A model generated the notes under the pieces. That model was not told where the DNA came from. It did not search any database and saw nothing but the letters and a program-made list of their open reading frames with translations. Both the position numbers and the translations under genes were made by a program. 64,000 nt of DNA from Calonectria ilicicola (taxonomy: Eukaryota > Ascomycota > Sordariomycetes > Hypocreales > Nectriaceae): positions 4,092,001-4,156,000 of the forward strand of contig CP085826.1 of NCBI GenBank assembly GCA_020809705.1. The letters run 5' to 3'. Positions 56,001-64,000 of this stretch are shown here, one piece after another (the stretch's first letter is position 1; the number at the start of each line of letters is the position of its first letter).

Positions 56001-59000
56001 TGGCAAAGCTGCAAGGGGATGAAAAATGGGCTACTGGTGCAGCGGAACACGAGCGCTGCAAAAGCTTGTGAAAATGGTGTCCAGGAGCTCGCATCATCAG
56101 GCCAGCCTCGAGCCAAAAGTCCAGCATCGTACGGGGACGGAGATTGCGCCAACGAGTCAATCGAGCGAGGGTAAAGAGAGGCGAGGGCACGGGAAATGCG
56201 CAACAGATTGAATTGCAAGCCAGTGTTGCGCGTGGCGCTCAATTGCAAGCGTAAGCGCTCCATCAGTTACTCTTTTCGGGTTTGTTGATGTTGATGGTGT
56301 TGACATTGCAGCTGTGTCTTGCTGGATTCGTTTACTAGCTCTTATCCTGGCTGCGAGTTGGCTGGCTGAACCAGGTCGTGTGAGAGACTGATGCGTCTCT
56401 GTGTGGCTTCCAGGGTCCTTGTCTGGCGTGGTGTGAGATCTTTGGCCGTGTGGCTACCCTCCAATAGATGACGGGGCATTGCCGAGATAGGTAACGAATC
56501 GTGGGAGCGAGGCTTCTTTGAGGCCCCTGAGCGGAGCCTAGAATTAGAATAGTCAAAATCAAATGTAAGAGGCTGGCTGTAAAAAAGACTCGTCGCGATG
56601 GCTGGGCCATGGGCATGGAGGGGTACATCTTGTGGATGCAAAAAATGTGATTGCAAGAAAAAAATCGAGGCTTTAGTGGGGGAGCGCCGGGCGCCAGGAC
56701 CTGATGATCGCCCATCCCAGTCCTGAAGCAACGAGGCTACTGTGTGATAATGGAGCTTTAACACACTGAAGGGTAATTTTTACTGGAGCGATGGCGCATG
56801 TACTCCATTCGCCACACGCATGCTGCAGGTGCCCACGGCATAATCATCAGGGCCTCAGGCACCGATTCCATCTTCCAGGTGCCGCGCTGGACCTAGGCAA
56901 GTAGTCTGCGGGGGCTAGAAGCGAGGGGAAAGCTAGAGTTTGTCATGGAAGAAATATCGCTCTCAAGCATTCCGAGGGGGCAGGGGAAGCTTGATAACGC
57001 CAGGTTTGCGTGTGAGAGAGGGGCGGAGGGGACTTTTTCTTGGGGTCCTTCTTTGCCCTTCCTTTTGGTGTTCGTTGGTGTCATTGCATCCAGAAGGAAA
57101 ATTATGTCTCACGACAAAAAAAAGAAGGATATAAATCTGTCAATTGGGAACTAACGCTCGAGCCAGACCCTGTTCATGTGCTGAGATGCACGTCGGATCA
57201 TGTCAGTACTTGCAAGATGCGCGCGCCCGCAGTGGTTCAGTGCACCCGCCAGCCATTAATTTCAGTGGCAACACTCACTAAATCTATTTAGGCATTCGGA
57301 CGTTGCAGCGTCTGGAGTAGACATTGCAGTGGGCACCCATCGGCTGTAAGCGGAGCCATGCTTGTGATTGTGCCCTCCACCATGCCGCAAACCTACACCA
57401 GCCTGCGGGCTGTCATAACTGCGGGACGTTGGCTGCGTGGACGTTGTGCTTTGAAAAGCTCAAGCTCGAATGACGTTTTGCATTGTGGGGCCCAGAATAC
57501 TGGACTTTTTCTAATCCAATCGCCACTTGTCCCATCGTCATGACTGATCGTCAAGGACACAGGTGGATGCTTGGGGCGAAGGAATTACGGATACGGCCAT
57601 CATGCACTGAGCTGAGCCGCTCACCGGGACATCTCCCGGGGGTTTAGATACCCAGAGCCCTAACGATTAGCCGCTTTCGCAGACGCCAGGTGTGTGTGTG
57701 GCCCCGATCAAGATGAGACCTGGCCAGGACAATCAGACCACACGACTGGACGCCCCATTGTCGCATGCCTCGACGCAAAGCACCAATCCTATTCTGATTC
57801 CGATCTGAACCCGCTGGCCTGGGTTGCTAGGCTGCTCATGCTGCGGCCCTCCCGGATCGGGGTTTTTCTTGGGCATGGGGGGTGTGAGGGGGTTTTTCAA
57901 CTGTTGTACCCTTTGGGCTGGCATTGGAGGGGTTTGGCAAGGCATTGGTTGATCATGACGAAGTGGGTATTTGAGCATAAAGCAAAGCAAGCACTTTCGA
58001 CAGCATGCACTGATGAAACCGCACGAACCGCAGCGATTTGGAAAAAAAAAAGGAAAAAGAAAAAAAGAAAAAACGAAACCGAATTCGCCCAGTTAAACAG
58101 GGATACGACCGTGTCGTGCGCCGTGGCATGATACCGAGGGGAGCCCCGCCGGCGCGTCCCGGTACGCATGATGACAGTCCACTTTGTATTGTGTGCTTCT
58201 GGGAACCCTGGACTCTGCTACAGAGGGAAAAAATAGGCTTGTAAGTCTGAGAAGGACAGGAATTGACCGGGAGCTGAACCCCGAGACCTGACAATTGCGG
58301 TACAACAAACTGGGGAACCCGCACATGAGCATTATTTTGCGACAGCTTTTAAAGACCCGCCTCGCTCATGCGCCCGTTTTTGTCTCTTCTCAGTCTTCCA
58401 GCTTTTTCCCTTTGTCCCCCAACTATTGTCTTACACCATCGTACACCTGAGAGAAATCTTTCATTCAACTACGCCTCTCTCTCCCACCCCGCCCCTTGCA
58501 CCTGGTAGTTCGCCCCATAAAGCTCGACTTAACGGAGACTACTGTACATGGCCCAGCAGTAGCCTGCAGGAGAGCCCACATTACCAACCACCACACACCT
58601 CGACCATCAAGTAAAGCGGGCGCCAGCGCATCAAGCAAGTCAATCGGCAAGACAGGAAATCAAACCAAAAGGAGACGAGAGACACAGCCAAACAGATCAC
58701 CACCGTCGGCACTGGACCGAACCCGATTTTGACCCGACCTACCGCATTTCTTTCTCACTTGTGATTGTGAGACTCCGCTGCCTGGTCTGTCCCGCGTCCA
58801 TTCGACCCCGTCCCAGTCGCCCCCGCCTCCTCCGCCAAGGGCCCTCCACCAAGTTTCTCCCCCCAAGACCCTTGGGTTTTCTCCTTCCTTTTTTTTGCGC
58901 CTCCCCACGACTCTCGCTTTTGCGAAACTCGGCGACCTTTTCTTATTTTTTGTCTTCTTCTCTTTTTTAACGAAGGGCGACGAATCTTCAAACGGTCTGG

Positions 59001-59204
59001 TGTGTCTTTTGCCGGACCCTTTTTTTTTGTGTCGCCAAATTCACCTGTTCCGTCTTCGATGGACATGTGGTGTCGTTGAGGGCCGGATCTCGTTTCTCCT
59101 TCCCCACGACCCCAATTGACTCTGATTCAATTCTCCCGAAACCACAGGAAAAAAAAAATAAAAAAAATAGGACCCTAACCGTCAACTGATTCTCTCTATC
59201 CAAC
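53021..59204. other. Long region without recognisable genes
   Basis: 6.2 kb between the tRNA and the 1249-residue gene. Many short frames exist on both strands, none with a recognisable family, signal peptide or consistent splice pattern. A/G-rich and C/T-rich blocks alternate: an A-rich run at 58038-58075, and pyrimidine-rich DNA from about 58370 to 59030, probably the leader of the following gene. A tRNA-like B-box at about 58275 is discussed under rejected items. Confidence 0.45.
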
Positions 59205-62200
59205 ATGCCGTTTGGACGGCCAACCACCGCAGACAATCAGTCTGTCGGTTCCTCCTCACCTGCTTCATCCACAGGCACCAAGCGCCGATTTCCGCTGCTC
59301 CACCGCAAAAAGAACCGTCACTCAGACTCAATTCGGCCTTCGACGGCTTTGCCATTCTCACTATCGCCCTCGCCTTCGCCCAAGCAACCCAAGGTTAAGA
59401 AACCCAACCTCCGTGTTCACGTGCAGATAAAATTCGAAGGACCCCTCAGCCAGGAGCATGTCCGTGACTACGAGGCCTCCTCGCAGCTTGTAGCCTCAGA
59501 CCGCCTGTGCCAGGCATTGCTATCTCGTCTTCAGCACTGTTCCGCCGAGCTTATCACTCGACATGATTGCTCCGCGCTAGACCCGCTGCGCAAGCCACAT
59601 CGCGACGTTAAGCCACTGCGTTACCGGATTACGTACTGGGTTGAGCGCGAGGGCTTGACTCTGGCTGAGAAGTCTCTAAGGTCATTTCAGGAGTATCCAC
59701 CAACCGCCGACGATGCTCGTGAGGTTTTGAATGCCACTGATCGCATTGTCGGTTTGTTCCTTGTTCGCCATGACCCCGGCTTTCGATGGCCTGAGCTCCA
59801 AGACGCAGAACCCACCAGCGAAGATTCCGAGACGGTCCGGCCGTATACGGGCCGGCCTCAGCCCACATGCTGCATCCCGCGATCCCATTTTATTCACCAG
59901 AACCAGACTTTCGAGTTGGTTCCCGGATACACAATCGAGCTGTTCCTACGTAGTCGCTGTGCCACCCGATATCCAGAAAACCGCAATGCCTCCATCAAAA
60001 TTGACAGTCGCCAACCATCGCCCTTGACGCTCCTGTTCGGAGAGGAGTTGACAACCCGCGCCTCCAATCTTATAATCGATCCCATTGACTCATGGAAGCG
60101 CAAATTTGACAAGCGTCATCGCAATTGCAATGGCTTTGAAGGAAGTGGCGGTTGCACCCATGTTGAAGATGGTGCCGTTGATGTCATGGTCAAGGTGAGA
60201 AACAACCTGGGACCTGACTATAACTACTTCTCCCACCGAATCCAGACCAGCAAGGTTCTCTTTAACGATCCCAACGGTCGGGACTTTGATGAGTTCGCAA
60301 ACACTGTCAAGGCTAAGCTTGAAAAAGCCCGTGACATGTCTGACAAGTCCCTCCGATCTTTGGACGATCTTACTGTCCGCATTCGCGAGCTGCGTGGCAA
60401 GAACTGGTCGGTTCACGAGCCATTGACCATTCGCCTGGATTCTACCGTCACCTATTGTCGCCAGACTGTCGACGCCATCATGGAACGGCTCCAGTCTGGT
60501 ATCAGCAACGTCCTCGAAAGCCACGAGGATGCTCTAGCCACCCTCACCGTTCACAAACGGGGCCATCTTATCTTTGATGGCTTCCTCGACGGTGCCGGTG
60601 GCGACGATAGCGTGCGCCCTGAGAAGTATTCCTCTCCTGAGCTGGAGAGGAAGGCACTGGAATCTAAACTAAAGGACCGCATCCGCGCCGACATCACCAT
60701 GCTTTGCAAAGATACCTGTGCCCTTGATTGTTCTGATTACCTGCCTAACTTGAAGATTCGAGTTAGCGGCGCATCAGCAGGCCCACGAGACAATACTCAG
60801 CCAGAAAACTTTGCTCGCCCATCTTCGGGATCTATTGCTGAGTCTCTGGGCAGTGCTCGTTCCGAATTTAGCCTTGCAAGGCAGACCCCTCAGCAAAGCC
60901 TACGAGAACCCTCCTTGCCCCCCTCTTCCCCCGCCAGCCTGCCCCCATCTGAGTTAAGACGCGTTCCCTCGGGTGTTGAAGCAGCCAAGAAACATGGCTA
61001 CATGGCTGATTTCATTGCCAACGAGGATGAGCACCACTCAGAACCACCCTCCACCCCCAGCCTAGTAGACACCGAGAGCCTCAACCACCATGATAGCATT
61101 ACTACCCCTTCACGCATTCACCAGGACCAGTCCAATGAGGGTTTGCGCATTGTTGATGATGGTCGAAGGATCATCTATCATGAACAGAATGATGTCGAGG
61201 CTATTGCCCGTGGGGTGACCGAGTTCCACCGACCAGAGGAGGAGCCAATCCAACTTGTCAAGGATAGAACCCCCGAGACTTCTGACAGGAAACCAATCCA
61301 ACGATTCCTGGATACTCGGATGCCAGACTTATCAGGAAACCTAGATTCAGCACTTGTCAAGACGGCAAAACCTGACCCCGCCGTCCAGCAAACAGAGGTG
61401 AAGTCAAAGGAATCTCTAATCGCCGAAACCGAAGCACATGCTCTGAGATCTGCTGAGGAATCCGCTGCTCCTATTACCGGACCAGAGGAACATGAACACA
61501 CTGTTGCCACCCCAGTTGATGTCCCCCCTAGAAAGTCAAGCCTGCTCAGGCCAACGTCTAGGTTTACCGAAGTCTTCCACAAGGAACATGAAAGTGTCGC
61601 AAAAGGCGTCAGAGCTAATGAGGAGCAGTGGGAGATGGTTGAGACTGCTGATGTATCCCAGCCCTCTGCTCTTATCACGAGCCAGGAGAAGACCCATACT
61701 GAAATTGTTGAACAATCTAAGGATGTCTTAGCTGAGGTTCAGCCTGAAACTACGACTGAGCCGACCCCCGAGCCCGAGCCGCAGGTTCTGGAGGCCGTCA
61801 AAGCCCCCTCGGAAGAGACATCCGCTGCTGATATTCAGGACGAGGCTTCTTCCCAGCTGAAGGATACTGAAGAGCGGAATGTTGATGTTATTCTCGACAA
61901 CTTCCCTGAACCTCCCCATGATCATCATGTGCATCAGGAAGTCAAGACTGAGGAGCCCAAGGAACCAGTGCTTCAGGTTGGGGCTCCCACAAGGGAAGCA
62001 CCACCAATCCCAAGCACTGGGGATTCGGCCGTCGATGTCGAAGAGCAACATGCGATTCCAGCTGAGATTGAAGAGGGTCTGCGCTCTGACGCTGTTCGAA
62101 GCTCTAGTGACTCCGGCATCTCCATGGAGGACCAGCCTAGAGAAGAGGAGCAGAAGGAGGATGAATCTAAGAAGGAAGAACTAAAAGTGGAGGAACTTAA

Positions 62201-62954
62201 GGTGGAAGCACCTAAGGTGGAGGGATTGAAGCTTGAGGAGTCAAAGGCAGAGGAGCAGAAGGATGAGCCCAAGGGTAAGGAACTTGCTGAGCCAGCAATG
62301 GCCGAGACCAAGCTTCCTCAAACCAAAGACTCGTCTAGTGTAGCGGATGATCTGAGCGAGGCTGTCATTGATGAGCCGGAGCACCAGTCGGAGCAGTCAC
62401 ACACGTCTATCCTTGACCTTGACGACTCACCTATGCTTGAGCCCGTTATGGAGGAAGATGGTATTGACGATGATGACGTCCCTAAGCCCTTCCCCCTGAG
62501 CTACGATACTCCCACTCTTCCACCCACAATGGAAAAGCTTCTGACTCCCGAGGAGAGGTCTCATATGCTTTCCTCGCTGAGGGACGATATTCCTGAGCCC
62601 CCTCGTTTTGGTCGAGCCAACTTGCCCGTTATTCTTACTCGACCTCGCACAAACACACTACCTGAGCGTCGATATTCGACAGCCCTGGCTCTTGAGATTG
62701 ATACTGATCGTCCTGCGCATGACTGGGCTTCTCACGAGGTCTCCCCCATTGACGACCCTCCCAAGAGCGCCTCATTGTTGGGCCGTCACGTCCCCCCTGG
62801 CCACCGTCGCCAGCCCTCTGCGGGCTACATTGGTCTGCGTGAGCGGCGAATGCACGAGATTGGCCTTCGCAACGCTGTTGTCCCATTCCGCTGGCGTGCT
62901 ATGCAGCAGCAGGAGTGGGGCAGCCGCCCTGCCACTTCATACAGTGAGCAGTAA
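59205..62954 (+). CDS. Large protein of unrecognised family with acidic repeat-rich C-terminal half
   Basis: A single open frame of 1249 residues starting in CCAACATGCCG. The N-terminus is Ser/Pro/Lys-rich (about residues 1-65). Residues ~65-520 look folded, with alternating strand-like and helical segments: LRVHVQIKFEGPLSQEHVRD, LRYRITYWVEREGLTLAEKS, VGLFLVRHDPGFRWPEL, FELVPGYTIELFLRSR. There is a probable coiled coil around FANTVKAKLEKARDMSDKSL. Conserved-looking cysteines occur in NCNGFEGSGGC and CKDTCALDC. From ~520 onward the chain is rich in Glu, Pro, Ser and Lys. A degenerate repeat near residues 985-1030 (KKEELKVEELKVEAPKVEGL) reads like tandem 5-mers of the form LKVEE. The C-terminus is a short basic, Arg-rich segment (LGRHVPPGHRRQPSAGYIGL). 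I cannot assign a function. No signal peptide or membrane span is seen. The stop codon overlaps a perfect splice-donor consensus, discussed as a finding. Confidence 0.8.
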   Translation: MPFGRPTTADNQSVGSSSPASSTGTKRRFPLLHRKKNRHSDSIRPSTALPFSLSPSPSPKQPKVKKPNLRVHVQIKFEGPLSQEHVRDYEASSQLVASDRLCQALLSRLQHCSAELITRHDCSALDPLRKPHRDVKPLRYRITYWVEREGLTLAEKSLRSFQEYPPTADDAREVLNATDRIVGLFLVRHDPGFRWPELQDAEPTSEDSETVRPYTGRPQPTCCIPRSHFIHQNQTFELVPGYTIELFLRSRCATRYPENRNASIKIDSRQPSPLTLLFGEELTTRASNLIIDPIDSWKRKFDKRHRNCNGFEGSGGCTHVEDGAVDVMVKVRNNLGPDYNYFSHRIQTSKVLFNDPNGRDFDEFANTVKAKLEKARDMSDKSLRSLDDLTVRIRELRGKNWSVHEPLTIRLDSTVTYCRQTVDAIMERLQSGISNVLESHEDALATLTVHKRGHLIFDGFLDGAGGDDSVRPEKYSSPELERKALESKLKDRIRADITMLCKDTCALDCSDYLPNLKIRVSGASAGPRDNTQPENFARPSSGSIAESLGSARSEFSLARQTPQQSLREPSLPPSSPASLPPSELRRVPSGVEAAKKHGYMADFIANEDEHHSEPPSTPSLVDTESLNHHDSITTPSRIHQDQSNEGLRIVDDGRRIIYHEQNDVEAIARGVTEFHRPEEEPIQLVKDRTPETSDRKPIQRFLDTRMPDLSGNLDSALVKTAKPDPAVQQTEVKSKESLIAETEAHALRSAEESAAPITGPEEHEHTVATPVDVPPRKSSLLRPTSRFTEVFHKEHESVAKGVRANEEQWEMVETADVSQPSALITSQEKTHTEIVEQSKDVLAEVQPETTTEPTPEPEPQVLEAVKAPSEETSAADIQDEASSQLKDTEERNVDVILDNFPEPPHDHHVHQEVKTEEPKEPVLQVGAPTREAPPIPSTGDSAVDVEEQHAIPAEIEEGLRSDAVRSSSDSGISMEDQPREEEQKEDESKKEELKVEELKVEAPKVEGLKLEESKAEEQKDEPKGKELAEPAMAETKLPQTKDSSSVADDLSEAVIDEPEHQSEQSHTSILDLDDSPMLEPVMEEDGIDDDDVPKPFPLSYDTPTLPPTMEKLLTPEERSHMLSSLRDDIPEPPRFGRANLPVILTRPRTNTLPERRYSTALALEIDTDRPAHDWASHEVSPIDDPPKSASLLGRHVPPGHRRQPSAGYIGLRERRMHEIGLRNAVVPFRWRAMQQQEWGSRPATSYSEQ

Positions 62955-63383
62955 GTGAGCGTCGATCTCTTTTGTTCCTTTTTTCTTTTATTTTCTCGGT
63001 ACATAAATACATTTGGATTTCAGATATGGTAGTTACCAAAGGATGATGGTACGGATGATTGGTATATTTTTTATGGGTATGTATGGGATGACGAGAGGAG
63101 GCAATGGTTTAACTCTGGGATGGATGAGAGTAACCACGCTGGCAAATGGCGTCTGGGGTTCTTTATGTCGTTTGTGGTGCATGCGGAATTCATGGCGCAT
63201 TTGCAGCGGGTTAGCAGCACGGTTTTTTTTTTTCGAAAGGGATGATCATTGCAAATATATACCAAACATGGCTACGAAGCTGCGATTGTTTTATAAATAT
63301 ACTAGACCAAATGTTTTCGCATTATCTATCATTCACTATCTAACTGCAACTTGAGACAAGAACTGGACCTTGGTATAATGGCT
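62955..63383. other. Intergenic between convergent genes
   Basis: 429 bp of presumed 3' sequence. A T-run (63223-63232) is present. A frame of 114 codons at 63013-63354 is open but judged doubtful. Confidence 0.4.
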
Positions 63384-64000
63384 TTACCAAGGAACATATG
63401 CCCCAACATCGTTGATAAAGGTGCCCGTCTCACTGTCTGGGCCGGCTGTGGCTAGCAGGACGGAGCTGATGGCTCCCTTAGTCGGAGACTCCTGTCCCAG
63501 GAAGCCGTTCAGCGAGGTGCCGCAATGGTAGGCTGGATCGGCAATATTGAACTTCCAGGTAGCATCCTTTTCGTACTTGGCGGCGTAATGCAGCGCAAGC
63601 ATGTTGAGAGCGGCTTTGCTGTGCGTGTAGACGCCATAGTCTGACCTTCGCTCCTGGAACCCAAGGCTTGCGTCAGCTTTGAGGGTGAGGCTGCCGAGGG
63701 TGGACGAGACGAATATGACACGGCGGGTTCCTTTGGACTTGGCGAGAAGGGGCAGGAAAGCATCAGTAACAAGGGCTGTGCCAATAACATTTGTGTTGTA
63801 GACAGCCTGCATGCGCTCCCGGGGAGACTCAATTTGGTAGCCAGAGATGGCGCTGTTGTTTATGAGCACATCGAGACGGCCAAATTCGGCCTCGACAGTC
63901 TTGACAGCAGCCAGGATACTCTCGTCCGAGGTGATATCCAGAATAAGAGTAGAGACGCGGAGGCCCTTGGCTTGGAAAGAGGCCGCGGCCTCCCTCACCG
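63384..64000 (-). CDS. Short-chain dehydrogenase/reductase, C-terminal part (runs off the right edge)
   Basis: The frame is open from the window edge to the stop at 63384 and covers about 205 residues. The cofactor-binding N-terminus (TGxxxGxG) lies beyond the window; the GTG near 63998 is not a start codon. Visible parts are STLILDITSDESI (acidic Asp after strand 3), LDVLINNSAISGYQIE (the NNAG motif with Ser for Ala), VIFVSSTLGSLTLKA and YGVYTHSKAALNMLALHYAA with the catalytic Tyr and Lys. The C-terminus FNIADPAYHCGTSLNGFLGQ followed by an ETGTFINDVGAYVPW tail is typical of cytosolic SDRs that act on small carbonyls. The substrate is unknown. No splice site is needed in the visible part. Confidence 0.88.
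   Translation of the reverse strand, partial: VREAAASFQAKGLRVSTLILDITSDESILAAVKTVEAEFGRLDVLINNSAISGYQIESPRERMQAVYNTNVIGTALVTDAFLPLLAKSKGTRRVIFVSSTLGSLTLKADASLGFQERRSDYGVYTHSKAALNMLALHYAAKYEKDATWKFNIADPAYHCGTSLNGFLGQESPTKGAISSVLLATAGPDSETGTFINDVGAYVPW

Noticed and set aside
57694..58131. 145-codon frame upstream of the large gene
   Set aside because: It ends in a Lys-rich stretch encoded by A-runs and has no domain, signal peptide or conserved texture.
58246..58325. tRNA-like segment on the minus strand with a B-box-like GGTTCAGCTCC
   Set aside because: The T-stem does not pair properly (a mismatch in CGGGG/CCCGG), and no acceptor stem can be formed from GGGTTCC with the 3' side. At best it is a decayed tRNA or SINE head.

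Overview
This window looks like a stretch of nuclear chromosome from a filamentous ascomycete, most likely a sordariomycete of the order Hypocreales. The genes have short introns (mostly 47-110 nt) with GTAAGT/GTATGT-type donors and CTRAY-like branch sites. The proteins are Pezizomycotina types, and start codons sit in CAACATG or CATCATG contexts behind pyrimidine-rich leaders. I cannot name the genus from sequence alone. No CRISPR, operon, virus or bacterial gene was seen.

Layout. 1-9.3 kb: the 5' end of a cystathionine gamma-synthase gene (STR2 type), the polyphosphate polymerase VTC4, the arginine methyltransferase RMT2, and hexokinase HXK1. 10.9-15.4 kb: OST1 of the oligosaccharyltransferase, a very small histidine-rich protein, a possible 60-residue ORF, and a Pil1/Lsp1 eisosome protein. 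16.7-21.6 kb: inorganic pyrophosphatase IPP1, mitochondrial ribosomal protein mL53 (MRPL44), the Golgi-ER SNARE SEC20, and the methionine-salvage dehydratase MDE1. 24.8-34.4 kb: a small GPI-type cell-surface protein, an AT-rich stretch of about 4 kb without genes, calnexin, and a mitochondrial methylmalonate-semialdehyde dehydrogenase. 35-46.5 kb: an F-box protein, a phenol-hydroxylase-like flavin monooxygenase, a membrane-type short-chain dehydrogenase, and a second secreted GPI-type protein. 47.7-53 kb: a fused pseudouridine-5'-phosphate glycosidase/PfkB kinase, the ribosome-biogenesis WD40 protein UTP18, and an intron-containing tRNA-Ile(AAT). 53-64 kb: a 6 kb stretch without recognisable genes, an unrecognised 1249-residue protein, and the 3' part of a second short-chain dehydrogenase that runs off the window.

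Most genes are unrelated housekeeping genes and do not form a pathway. Loose themes are sulfur and methionine metabolism (STR2, MDE1), phosphate and pyrophosphate handling (VTC4, IPP1), and the ER/secretory path (OST1, calnexin, SEC20). Exon coordinates were worked out by eye from splice signals, reading frame and family conservation.

The clearest unusual structure is a fold-back element in the last intron of RMT2. It has near-identical inverted arms of about 55 bp and TA at both ends. Removing it with one TA leaves a normal 48-nt intron, so it looks like a small non-autonomous DNA transposon (MITE) that landed in a pre-existing intron. Other points worth checking are the PsuG-PfkB fusion, a possible in-frame mitochondrial-type extension on IPP1, the hidden first exon of HXK1, the intron in tRNA-Ile(AAT), and an interleaved pair of inverted repeats near 42.3 kb.
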